A DNA stretch of 7,177 bases, from positions 1 to 7,177 of the forward strand of contig CANFHS010000124.1 in the NCBI GenBank assembly GCA_947446835.1, given 5' to 3'. Below are positions 1 to 6,144 of this stretch, one piece after another. The position numbers were made by a program, and so were the translations under genes. Under the pieces are notes generated by a model. The model was not told the origin of the DNA. It saw only the letters and a program-made list of their open reading frames with translations, and ran no database searches. The stretch is from Bacteriovoracaceae bacterium. GTDB lineage: Bacteria; Bdellovibrionota; UBA1018. The first letter of the stretch is position 1; every line of letters starts with the position of its first letter.

Positions 1-859
1 CGGTGGGGAAGGGACCCGAGCCCACCCGGGTGGTGTAGGCTTTGGCCAGGCCGATGACCCGCGGAACCACATCAAAGCCCACGCCCGAGCCGGTCAGCGC
101 GCCGCCGGCCACGGTACTGGACGAAGTCACATAGGGGTAGGTGCCGTGATCGATGTCCAGGAGCGTGCCCTGGGCGCCCTCGAAAAGGATGGGGCGCGAG
201 GCCTTCAGCGCGCGAGTCAGGACGCCCTTGACGTCGGTGACGAAGGGCCGGAGGCGTTCGCCCAGGCGCAGGCACTCCGCGAGCAGGGGCTCGATTTCGA
301 GCCTGGGCTGGTGGAAGTGGTGCTCCAGCAGCACGTTTTTCTCCTCGAGGGCGCGCTCCAGCTTTCCGCGCAGCACCTCGGGGCGCAGCAGGTCGATGAC
401 CTGGATGCCCCGGCGGGCCACCTTGTCCTCGTAGGCCGGGCCGATGCCCTTGCCGGTCGTGCCGATCTTGCCCTTGCCGCCCTGGGCGTGCTGCTCGCGC
501 AGCTGGTCCAGGAGGCGGTGGTAGGGAAGGATGACGTGCGTGCGTTCGCTGATCTGGATGGCCTGGTGGGCGGGGATCTGGCCGAACGCGCCCGCCTTTT
601 CGAGCGACTCGACCTCTTCGAAGAACTTGCTCGGGTCAAAGACCACGCCGTTGGCGATCAGGCAGGTTTTCCCGGGGTGGAGCACTCCCGACGGAATGAG
701 GTGCAGCACGGTCTTCTGGCCGTTCACCACCAGCGTGTGGCCCGCGTTGGCGCCTCCCTGGTAACGCACGATGAAATCGGCGCGCGCGGCCAGGATGTCC
801 ACGACCTTGCCTTTGCCTTCGTCGCCCCACTGGGCCCCGACCACGACCACGTTAGCCAT
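1..859 (-). CDS. purA: Adenylosuccinate synthetase (3' end beyond the window)
   Basis: Joins IMP and aspartate using GTP to give adenylosuccinate, the first committed step from IMP to AMP; cytoplasmic. The N-terminus reads MANVVVVGAQWGDEGKGK, the family's nucleotide-binding start, with the catalytic base at D13 and the conserved H41 in NAGHT, both at the numbering of the E. coli enzyme. Further family motifs are GTTGKGIGPAYEDK, the phosphate-binding segment LFEGAQGTLLDIDHGTYPYV and the late GSGPFPT motif, where the window ends. About 286 codons are present of a usual ~430, so only the C-terminal third is missing. The ATG at 859 has a GGAGG ribosome-binding site 9 nt upstream (869-873), inside the end of the aminotransferase gene. 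The two reading frames overlap by 8 nt, which suggests translational coupling. The identification is near certain. Confidence 0.97.
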   Translation of the reverse strand, partial: MANVVVVGAQWGDEGKGKVVDILAARADFIVRYQGGANAGHTLVVNGQKTVLHLIPSGVLHPGKTCLIANGVVFDPSKFFEEVESLEKAGAFGQIPAHQAIQISERTHVILPYHRLLDQLREQHAQGGKGKIGTTGKGIGPAYEDKVARRGIQVIDLLRPEVLRGKLERALEEKNVLLEHHFHQPRLEIEPLLAECLRLGERLRPFVTDVKGVLTRALKASRPILFEGAQGTLLDIDHGTYPYVTSSSTVAGGALTGSGVGFDVVPRVIGLAKAYTTRVGSGPFPT

Positions 860-2006
860 GCTGCTGTTCCTCCGAAAGGACGCTCCGGGCGGCCTCGATT
901 CCGGCCCCCGCTGTGAAAGGATGGCCCAGGTCCCGGAGCGTCTGCTCCAGGGCCGTGATGCCCGTCAGGATATCGGCCGCGCTGCAGTTGCCAAAGTGCG
1001 ACAGCCGGAAGATGCGGCCTTCGAGCTCGTCCTGGCCGCCCGCGATGACCACGTCGTAGCGGTCGCGCATGAGGCGCGGGATGAGCTTGCCGTCGTTGAT
1101 GGAGGCGGGCACCTGCACCGCGGTTACTGCCGCCGAAGGAGCCTCTTCCGCAAGGATGCCCAGGCCCAGGGCGCGCGCTGCTTGCCGCGTGGCCTGGCCG
1201 AGGCGCTCGTGGCGGGCAAACACCCGCGGAAGGCCCTCGGAGAGGATGAGGCGCAGGCTTTCCTGCAGGCCCATGATGAGGGTGGTGGCCGGCGTCCAGG
1301 CGCTCTGGCTCCTGAGCTGCGCCTTCTTCTCGCGGGCCAGGTCGAAGTAGAACCTGGGCAGGTCCGCGCGCGCCTGCGCTTCCCACGCCCGGGCGGAGAG
1401 CGCGATGAACGACAGGCCCGGAGGCAGCATCAGCGCCTTCTGGGACGCGGTCATGAGGCAGTCGATGTCCCAGGCGTCCATGGGCAGCTCGAACACGCCC
1501 ATCGCCGTGATGGCGTCACAGATGGACAGGGCGCCGAAGCGGCGGGCCAGCGCGCAGATCTCACGCACCGGCATCCGTGTGCCGGTCGAAGTTTCGGAGG
1601 CCTGGAAGAGCACGGCCTTGACGCCGGGGTTGCGCGCAAGCGCCTCCTCCAGGCGGGCCGGATGGAGCGCCTGGCCGCGCTCGCAGCGCAGGACGATGGG
1701 TTCGACCCCGTAGGTGCGGCAAAGCTTTTCCCAGCGCGCCCCGAACTTGCCCGCGTCCACCGTGATGACCCGGTCGCCGCGCGACAGCAGGTTCACCACC
1801 GCGGCCTCCATGACCCCGGTGCCGCTCGAGGCCAGCATGAGCACGGGCTCGCGGGTCTGGAAGAGGGTCTGGAGCCCCGCGCACACCTCGGTCATCAGGG
1901 CTTCGAACTGGGGTGTGCGATGGTGCAGGATCGGCCGGGCCATGGCGGCCTGGACGGAATCCGGGATCGGAGTGGGGCCAGGAGTGAGGAGCAGGGTCTT
2001 CCTCAC
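852..2006 (-). CDS. Class V PLP-dependent aminotransferase (alanine/serine-glyoxylate or phosphoserine-type family)
   Basis: A 384-residue fold-type I, class V aminotransferase, normal length for the family. The N-terminus LLLTPGPTPIP is typical of the serine/alanine-glyoxylate aminotransferase branch. SSGTGVMEAA (about residues 60-69) binds the PLP phosphate, D164 in DAITAMG should contact the pyridine nitrogen, K190 in TASQKALMLPPG is the expected Schiff-base lysine, and R334 in FRLSHFG is the likely substrate-carboxylate arginine. The exact substrate cannot be read from sequence: this branch includes serine-pyruvate, alanine-glyoxylate and some serine-biosynthesis enzymes. The start is GTG, chosen because the conserved motif begins at once after it. 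Its ribosome-binding site is weak (GGGA about 10 nt upstream) and the preceding gene stops 16 nt away, so translation probably depends on coupling. The stop codon lies inside the purA start region. Confidence 0.9.
   Translation of the reverse strand: MRKTLLLTPGPTPIPDSVQAAMARPILHHRTPQFEALMTEVCAGLQTLFQTREPVLMLASSGTGVMEAAVVNLLSRGDRVITVDAGKFGARWEKLCRTYGVEPIVLRCERGQALHPARLEEALARNPGVKAVLFQASETSTGTRMPVREICALARRFGALSICDAITAMGVFELPMDAWDIDCLMTASQKALMLPPGLSFIALSARAWEAQARADLPRFYFDLAREKKAQLRSQSAWTPATTLIMGLQESLRLILSEGLPRVFARHERLGQATRQAARALGLGILAEEAPSAAVTAVQVPASINDGKLIPRLMRDRYDVVIAGGQDELEGRIFRLSHFGNCSAADILTGITALEQTLRDLGHPFTAGAGIEAARSVLSEEQQHG
869..873 (-). promoter_or_regulatory. Ribosome-binding site of purA
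   Basis: GGAGG on the minus strand, 9 nt before the purA ATG at 859. It lies within the last codons of the upstream aminotransferase gene and fixes the purA start at the 8-nt gene overlap. Confidence 0.8.
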
Positions 2007-2022
2007 GGAAGAAAAATCCCGC

Positions 2023-2487
2023 TCAGGGCGTGGCCTTGGCGCCCTTCTGGGCTTTCTTGGCCTGCTTCTCGACCATGATCTGGTCGATGATCTGGAGCGC
2101 CTCGATGCGGAGGTCGTTCTCGTAGATGAAGCGGTAGAAGTTTTCCATGTCCGGGTGGTGGCGGAAGTTCTTGAAGGAGGCGCTCATTTCGCCCGAGCCT
2201 GCGGCCGCAAGAGCCGCGGCGTTTCCGCCGCCGCCCGAGCTTTCGGCGTCCTCGTCCTCATCCCCTTCGCCGTCCTCGGAGCTTTCGGCGGCCTGGGGGG
2301 CGCGCTCTTCGTCCTCGATGGCAGCCTTGGCGGCGCCTTTCTTGCCGGTTTCAGCCGCGGCCTTGGCCGAAGCTTTCTTGGGCTCGGCGGCGGCCTTGGC
2401 CGAAGCTTTCTTGGGCTCGGCGGCTTTCGGGGCCGGAGCAGATTTCTTGGCGGGTGCGGGGGCGGGCTTCTTGGCTTTCGGCGACAT
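2023..2487 (-). CDS. Small Lys/Ala/Pro-rich and acidic protein with a conserved-looking C-terminus; function unknown
   Basis: About 154 residues in three visible parts. The first ~58 are rich in Lys, Ala and Pro, like a histone H1-type tail, and contain two exact copies of an 11-residue unit including EPKKASAKA. A strongly acidic, Ser/Gly-rich stretch follows (DGEGDEDEDAES). The last ~55 residues look folded: SFKNFRHHPDMENFYRFIY and then a helical segment running through EALQIIDQIMVEKQAKK. The basic arm would suit nucleic-acid or anionic-surface binding and the C-terminal part protein contact, but I do not recognise a named family. A GGAGG sits 6 nt before the ATG at 2487 but directly abuts another in-frame ATG at 2493, so the start at 2487 is preferred; starting at 2493 adds only MT. 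The gene lies 2 nt after the sigma-54 activator's stop codon and 16 nt before the aminotransferase. Confidence 0.75.
   Translation of the reverse strand: MSPKAKKPAPAPAKKSAPAPKAAEPKKASAKAAAEPKKASAKAAAETGKKGAAKAAIEDEERAPQAAESSEDGEGDEDEDAESSGGGGNAAALAAAGSGEMSASFKNFRHHPDMENFYRFIYENDLRIEALQIIDQIMVEKQAKKAQKGAKATP
2357..2424 (-). repeat. 33-bp in-frame tandem duplication (two perfect copies)
   Basis: Positions 2358-2390 and 2391-2423 are identical 33-mers, exactly 11 codons each, with a base of shared sequence on either side. They encode the repeated Lys/Ala unit in the basic arm of the small protein. Perfect identity including third positions points to recent duplication, or slippage, that kept the frame. 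Confidence 0.92.
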
Positions 2488-2489
2488 GG

Positions 2490-4103
2490 TCATCCTCCGA
2501 GCTGCTGGGCCTTGACGATCCCATAGCGGTGCAGCTTGTTGTAGAGCGTCTTGATCGTGATCCCGAGGCTCTGGGCGGCTTTGGTCTTGTTTCCGTGGTT
2601 ATACGCCAAAGTCCGCAAAATGTGGTTCTTTTCCACATCTTCGAGCGACATGTCCAGGGTGAAGTCTGCGGCTTCGGCGCGGGTTTTGGGGACTCGGATC
2701 CCGAAGGGGATGTCCTCCAAACGGATCTCCTGGTTCTCGGCCAGGATCTTGAGGCGTTCAATCGTGTTCTGGAGCTCCCGGATGTTGCCCGGCCAATCGT
2801 AATTGGTGAGCACTTCGATGACCCGGGGGTCGACCCGCTTGATGGTGATCGAGCCGCCGAAGCGGGAGTTCTTGAGGAAGTACTCGATCAGCAGCGGGAT
2901 ATCTTCCTTGCGCTTGCGAAGGGGGGGCATGCGCAGCGTGATGGTGTTGAGCCGGTAGAACAGGTCCTCGCGGAAACGGCTTTCCTTGACCTCAAGCTCC
3001 AGGTCGCGGTTGGTGGCCGAGATGACCCGGACGTCCACGCGGATGGGCTTCTTTCCACCGATCCGGTAGAACTCGCCTTCCTGCAGGAAACGCAGCAATT
3101 TTGCCTGGATACCCAGGCTCAGCTCGCCGATCTCGTCCAGGAACAGGGTGCCGCCGTCGGCCGTCTCGCACAGACCCATCTTCTGGTTGACCGCCCCGGT
3201 GAAGGCGCCCTTTTCGTGCCCGAAAAGCTCGCTCTCCAGCAGTGCCTCCTGGAGGGCGCCGCAGTTCACCGTGACGTAGGGCTTGTTGCCGCGTTCGCTC
3301 TTGAAGTGCAGCTGCCGGGCAATGAGCTCCTTGCCCGTGCCGCTCTCGCCCTGGATCAGGACGGTGGCAGTGGTGGGGGCAATCTTGTCGACCATGGCCA
3401 GGATGCCCAGGATGGCGGGTGAATTTCCCACCGGATCCATGGATTTCTGGTCCTGGCTGACCAGGGTCTTCAGGGCCTTGTTTTCCTTCTGCAGCAGGTG
3501 CTGCTGCTCCAGGATGCGTTCGTGGGCCTTGCGGAGCTCCAGGGTCTTCTCGTCGACGGCCGACTGGAGCTTGCGGTTGAAGCTCTGGGCGTCGATGAGC
3601 AGGCGGCGGTTCGAGATGGCCACGGCCACCTGGGCCGCGATCGACTCCAGGGTCATCAGGTCTTCGTCATCCAGGGAATTCTTCTCGTCGCTTTCGACGT
3701 TCAGGACGGCGACGCAGGACCCGTCCCAGAGCACCGGCACCGAAAGCTGGGCCACGGTCTGCACGGGAAGCGACAGGTTGGTGAAGTTCGGGTCGGTCGA
3801 CACGTCGCCGGCCAGGTAGCTCTTGCGGCTGCCAATGACGTGACCGGTGATTCCCTCGCCCGGCGCGATGGTGTGACCGATCTTGAGGTGGTCGCGGTAG
3901 GCGCCTGCCTGGGCTTCCAGGCGGGCCGAATGGTTCTGGGCCACGCTCCAGATATGGATGCAATACCAGTCGAACTTGCGCTGGATCAGGTCGACCACTT
4001 CCTGGTGGAAATTGTCGCTCTCGAGGAGGCTTTGCAGGCGCGTGGAAAGTTCGTTGAGGAGTCGAAGTTGGGCTGCCTGTTTTTCGCGCGAACCGGGCTG
4101 CAT
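2490..4103 (-). CDS. Sigma-54-dependent transcriptional activator (GAF - AAA+ - Fis-type HTH)
   Basis: An enhancer-binding protein that hydrolyses ATP to remodel sigma-54 RNA polymerase. Counted from the ATG at 4103 (537 residues): a GAF sensor domain at roughly 15-165, a coiled-coil linker rich in Glu/Gln/Lys at ~175-220, then the AAA+ domain with Walker A GESGTGKE (~252-259), the sigma-54-contacting loop GAFTGA (~299-304), Walker B LFLDEIGEL (~320-328), RFREDLFYRL with the Arg-finger region (~376-385) and DWPGNIRELQN (~436-446). It ends in a Fis-type helix-turn-helix (NKTKAAQSLGITIKTLYNKL, from ~505). All core motifs are intact. There is no receiver domain, so control is probably through a small ligand, redox state or partner at the GAF domain. 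The ATG at 4103 has GAGGG 8 nt upstream; a TTG at 4136 would add 11 residues with weaker support. It is the first gene of the minus-strand operon and the obvious candidate regulator for the sigma-54 promoter at 5927-5942. Confidence 0.95.
   Translation of the reverse strand: MQPGSREKQAAQLRLLNELSTRLQSLLESDNFHQEVVDLIQRKFDWYCIHIWSVAQNHSARLEAQAGAYRDHLKIGHTIAPGEGITGHVIGSRKSYLAGDVSTDPNFTNLSLPVQTVAQLSVPVLWDGSCVAVLNVESDEKNSLDDEDLMTLESIAAQVAVAISNRRLLIDAQSFNRKLQSAVDEKTLELRKAHERILEQQHLLQKENKALKTLVSQDQKSMDPVGNSPAILGILAMVDKIAPTTATVLIQGESGTGKELIARQLHFKSERGNKPYVTVNCGALQEALLESELFGHEKGAFTGAVNQKMGLCETADGGTLFLDEIGELSLGIQAKLLRFLQEGEFYRIGGKKPIRVDVRVISATNRDLELEVKESRFREDLFYRLNTITLRMPPLRKRKEDIPLLIEYFLKNSRFGGSITIKRVDPRVIEVLTNYDWPGNIRELQNTIERLKILAENQEIRLEDIPFGIRVPKTRAEAADFTLDMSLEDVEKNHILRTLAYNHGNKTKAAQSLGITIKTLYNKLHRYGIVKAQQLGG
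2494..2498 (-). promoter_or_regulatory. Ribosome-binding site deciding the start of the Lys/Ala-rich protein
   Basis: GGAGG on the minus strand lies 6 nt before the ATG at 2487 and 0 nt before the ATG at 2493, so only the former has workable spacing. It overlaps the final Gly codons of the upstream sigma-54 activator, a coupling arrangement. Confidence 0.7.
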
Positions 4104-4111
4104 CGGGTAAA

Positions 4112-4116
4112 CCCTC
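4112..4116 (-). promoter_or_regulatory. Ribosome-binding site deciding the start of the sigma-54 activator
   Basis: GAGGG on the minus strand, 8 nt before the ATG at 4103. The in-frame TTG at 4136 has only AGGG about 10 nt upstream and a rare start codon, so the ATG is favoured. Confidence 0.6.
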
Positions 4117-4233
4117 GGGTAGGGTGTTTTTTTCAAGCCACACAGTCCCTTTTTCTTGGGACGTCGCGCAACCTATAACTTTTACACGGCGGCGTCAAAT
4201 TTCGGCTTCAGCTTAACCAGGCGGCTTAATTAA

Positions 4234-4256
4234 TTGATTTATTTGGAAAAAATCAA
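4234..4256. promoter_or_regulatory. Operator-like inverted repeat in the divergent region
   Basis: TTGATTT and AAATCAA form a perfect 7-bp inverted repeat separated by 9 nt, in the middle of the AT-rich gap between divergent genes. It overlaps one of the weak minus-strand promoter candidates. The spacing does not fit the FNR consensus (TTGAT-N4-ATCAA). AT-rich sequence makes chance dyads more likely, so this is tentative. Confidence 0.35.
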
Positions 4257-4285
4257 ACGAACGACGATTGGAATGTCTTGAGTTC

Positions 4286-4308
4286 GAGCCTCCGGGTTTT
4301 TTAGGCTC
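4286..4308 (+). promoter_or_regulatory. Leader hairpin just before the kinase-homologue start
   Basis: GAGCCT (4286-4291) and AGGCTC (4303-4308) can pair in the transcript with an 11-nt loop, ending 7 nt before the ATG at 4316. The only Shine-Dalgarno-like bases before this gene (TTTAGG) partly lie in the 3' arm, so the stem could limit translation. A 6-bp stem is modest and its function is speculative. Confidence 0.3.
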
Positions 4309-4315
4309 CTGAGTC

Positions 4316-5809
4316 ATGACCAAAGCTCGCCTGAGTTTGCTGTTGGGATTGATTGCCTGCGTCGCTGCCATCGGATTCGTCCACTGGCGGGCCTTGAGGA
4401 CGGTAGAATCCAAGACCGCGCTCCTTCAGCGCCTGAATGACCGGGAGGGGGCCATCGACGCCATGAGCCTGGCCCTGGAGAAGTACCGGCGCGAGAGCGC
4501 GAGCTTCAGGAAAATGGCTCCGGCCGAAATTGCGCAGTCCAAGGAAGCCCTGAAGCGCTCCTTCAAGGAGGGCTCGCAGCTGCTCGAAACCATCGAGCCT
4601 GCCCCGGGCGAAACAGGGCAGGGTACCCGCCTCACGGAGCGGCTCCTGGATTTTCTGGACGCCAGCAACAAGCTGGAGGCGCAGCTTTACTCCAAGGATG
4701 CCTACGTCAAGCCCGAGATCCGCGAGCAGCACGACGCCATCAGCAAGCTTCTGCAGGAGATGCGCGAGGAGGCCGAACGCCGTCTGGGCGACGCGGGCTC
4801 GCGCGCGGTGCTGGACGGGCGCCGCTCCCTGGGCACGATCCTGGGCATCGGCGGCGGACTGGCGCTGGCGGCGCTGCTGCTGCTGGTCTGGCATTTTGTG
4901 GCCTATGTGCTGCCGCTCAGGCGCCTGTCGGCTCACGCGCGCCTGGCCCTGGAAACCGGCCATGGCTCGGAAGCCGCTCCGGGCGGTCGGCAGCCGCGGC
5001 TTCCCCGGGTGCACTCCGAGATCCGTGCGGCCATCGACGAGCTGGCGGCCCGGCTGGATTCCTACTCGCGCGAACGGCACCGGTTTGTGAGCAACGTGGT
5101 TTCCGACCTGCGGGTGCCGCTGGGGCTCCTGCAGGAAGCCCGCAAGACCGGTCTGAGCTCGGACACCATTCCCGTCCTGAAGCGGGGACTGGCGCTTCTT
5201 TCGGCCAGCCTCGAGGACCTGGAGGACATTGCCGACATGACCCGCGTGGGCTCGCGCCTGAACGACGCGGTGGTCGACCTGGCCGAGCTGGCCTCGGACG
5301 TGTCGCGGCTCCTGGGTGGCGCCACCCACCGCGCGGTGAGCGCGCAGGTGCCGCAGCTGCCGGTCTGGGTGCAGGTCGATGTGCGCCGGCTGGAGCGGGC
5401 GCTGCTGCAGGCCGCGGCCAAGGTGCTGTCCACCTTGCCTGAAACGCGGCCGCTGCGGATCGAGGTGCTGGACGCCCCCGGGCCTGGCGTGGAGATCCGC
5501 ATCCGCGAGTATGATCCGAAGTTCCCCGAGCGCGAGGTGCAGCCCGGAGGGCCCGAAGTCGAGCTCTCGCGGCACTGGATCGCCGAGCAGGGCCTGGGCC
5601 TGGTGCTGGCGCAGCGGGTGGTGCGGGCGCACGGCGGGCAGGCCTGGGGCGCGGGAAATCCCGGCTCCTCGGCCCAGATCGGCATCCGCCTGCCGGCTGA
5701 GCGGGTGGTGAGCCGCGGTCTGGTGGCGCCGCCCACGGGCCTGGCGCGCGAGCTTTCGGGCCCGGGCGGGCGCGGACGCAAGGGGTACATCGACTTCTCG
5801 CCGCTGTAG
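4316..5809 (+). CDS. Membrane-anchored, probably catalytically inactive histidine kinase homologue
   Basis: A 497-residue protein with sensor-kinase layout: membrane helix 1 at ~5-24, a mostly helical, charged extracytoplasmic region (~28-170), membrane helix 2 at ~173-199, a HAMP-like juxtamembrane stretch (LPLRRLSAHARLALETG), a DHp-like region (~251-310), an ATPase-like domain (~350-460) and a Gly/Arg-rich tail. The H-box reads RFVSNVVSDLRVPLG where active kinases read roughly FVANVSHELRTPL, so the phospho-accepting His is Ser263. The N-box position in ALLQAAAKVL lacks Asn, and the G1 Asp motif is not recognisable. The G2 box, GLGLVLAQRVVRAHGG, is well kept. The gene is intact, so this looks like a pseudokinase that senses or binds a partner rather than a decayed gene. 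It is divergent from the GAF-type activator, which makes a signalling link plausible but unproven. The start ATG has only a weak ribosome-binding site. Confidence 0.85.
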   Translation: MTKARLSLLLGLIACVAAIGFVHWRALRTVESKTALLQRLNDREGAIDAMSLALEKYRRESASFRKMAPAEIAQSKEALKRSFKEGSQLLETIEPAPGETGQGTRLTERLLDFLDASNKLEAQLYSKDAYVKPEIREQHDAISKLLQEMREEAERRLGDAGSRAVLDGRRSLGTILGIGGGLALAALLLLVWHFVAYVLPLRRLSAHARLALETGHGSEAAPGGRQPRLPRVHSEIRAAIDELAARLDSYSRERHRFVSNVVSDLRVPLGLLQEARKTGLSSDTIPVLKRGLALLSASLEDLEDIADMTRVGSRLNDAVVDLAELASDVSRLLGGATHRAVSAQVPQLPVWVQVDVRRLERALLQAAAKVLSTLPETRPLRIEVLDAPGPGVEIRIREYDPKFPEREVQPGGPEVELSRHWIAEQGLGLVLAQRVVRAHGGQAWGAGNPGSSAQIGIRLPAERVVSRGLVAPPTGLARELSGPGGRGRKGYIDFSPL

Positions 5810-5840
5810 GATGGCGAGGGGGGAAGTCTGTAGGAGAATT

Positions 5841-5866
5841 CCCACAGTCCATTCGGGTGCTGTGGG
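5841..5866. promoter_or_regulatory. Candidate enhancer (upstream activator) site for the sigma-54 promoter
   Basis: CCCACAG and CTGTGGG form a perfect 7-bp inverted repeat separated by 12 nt. Its centre is about 100 bp upstream of the start predicted from the -24/-12 element at 5927-5942, a normal distance for sites bound by Fis-type HTH dimers of sigma-54 activators. It follows the kinase-homologue stop codon by 31 nt and could in principle be that gene's RNA hairpin, but the 12-nt loop and the lack of a T-run argue against a terminator. Confidence 0.5.
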
Positions 5867-5926
5867 CGCTGGCCCTCATTCTTCGTGTCCTGCCGGGTCA
5901 GCTCGAATGGATTGAACTCCCGGATC

Positions 5927-5942
5927 TGGCACACCGGTTGCT
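5927..5942 (+). promoter_or_regulatory. Sigma-54 (-24/-12) promoter
   Basis: TGGCACACCGGTTGCT matches the consensus TGGCAC-N5-TTGCW at every specified position, with the diagnostic GG and GC separated by exactly 10 nt. It is intergenic and correctly oriented, and the predicted transcription start (~5953) lies about 45 nt before the ATG of the small gene at 5998. It should need an ATP-dependent activator such as the one encoded at 2490-4103. The leader contains a 12-bp palindrome (5969-5980) of unknown meaning. Confidence 0.8.
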
Positions 5943-5997
5943 CTGGAGCGGATCACCTCGATGGACGGTCCGTCGACGGAATCAAGGAGCAATCCAA

Positions 5998-6129
5998 ATG
6001 GAAGCCATTCTCAAACAGGTCCTGGGTTCGATCACCGAAGAACAGATTTCGGCGTGCGAGGAGGCTCTTCGGCAGAACCGAAGCGAAGCGTCCGCCCGTC
6101 TCATCATGATCGCTTTCGATCAAGAGTGA
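5998..6129 (+). CDS. 43-residue small protein, candidate precursor peptide
   Basis: Starts MEAILKQVLGSITEEQIS and ends RLIMIAFDQE. It is preceded by AAGGAG with an 8-nt spacing, a strong ribosome-binding site that selects this ATG over the longer open frame reaching back to 5857. It is the first gene after the sigma-54 promoter. The peptide looks helical and acidic, with one Cys (C20), one Asp (D41) near the C-terminus, no His, no signal peptide and no Gly-Gly leader cleavage motif. I do not recognise a family. Its position directly before an HExxH enzyme of a peptide-modifying type, with a stable hairpin between them, is the usual layout of a RiPP precursor gene. It could instead be a small regulatory or structural protein. 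Confidence 0.7.
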   Translation: MEAILKQVLGSITEEQISACEEALRQNRSEASARLIMIAFDQE

Positions 6130-6144
6130 GAGCAGCCTGAATTT

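Larger units (their letters stand above)
4104..4315. promoter_or_regulatory. AT-rich divergent intergenic region (promoters expected on both strands)
   Basis: These 212 bp separate the divergent activator operon and kinase-homologue gene and are visibly AT-rich between about 4170 and 4260 in an otherwise GC-rich window. For the minus strand, a possible sigma-70-like pair is TTGACG (4198-4193) and TATAGG (4177-4172), but the 15-bp spacer is short. A second pair, TTGATT (4256-4251) with TTAATT (4233-4228), has a 17-bp spacer but a poor -10. No convincing plus-strand promoter is visible. No sigma-54 -24/-12 element with correct spacing was found here. The location is reliable as a regulatory region; the individual promoter boxes are weak. 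Confidence 0.5.

Noticed and set aside
146..2078. Long plus-strand open frames opposite purA and the aminotransferase (146-916 and 771-2078)
   Set aside because: They lie wholly or largely antisense to two genes with clear catalytic motifs; long antisense frames are expected at this GC content and their translations show no recognisable domain.
4104..4136. TTG start at 4136 for the sigma-54 activator
   Set aside because: It adds 11 residues before the ATG at 4103, which has GAGGG 8 nt upstream; TTG is rare and less well supported, though not excluded.
4141..4148. CACAGTCC shared with the enhancer-like dyad at 5843-5850
   Set aside because: Only an 8-nt match to one arm, without the second arm; expected by chance, so not called an autoregulatory site.
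4157..4171. A sigma-54-like TGGGACG...GC in the divergent region
   Set aside because: GG and GC are separated by 8 rather than 10 nt, which is incompatible with a -24/-12 element.
4234..4256. FNR box reading of the TTGAT...ATCAA dyad
   Set aside because: FNR sites need 4 nt between the half-sites; here there are 13.
4301..5845. A 514-codon minus-strand open frame opposite the kinase homologue
   Set aside because: Its translation is Gln/Arg/Leu-rich without domain features, while the plus frame has membrane helices, a HAMP-like stretch and a G2 box.
5964..5980. Palindromes in the leader of the small gene (GACGG-T-CCGTC and TCCGTCGACGGA)
   Set aside because: They overlap and exclude each other, are short and GC-rich, and match no known site; noted only within the promoter entry.
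5857..5997. Longer N-terminal extension of the small gene, starting at 5857
   Set aside because: It would run through the enhancer-like dyad and the sigma-54 promoter. The ATG at 5998 has AAGGAG at good spacing.
5961..5997. An alternative ATG at 5961 in another frame, overlapping the small gene
   Set aside because: No ribosome-binding site, and the translated sequence is featureless.
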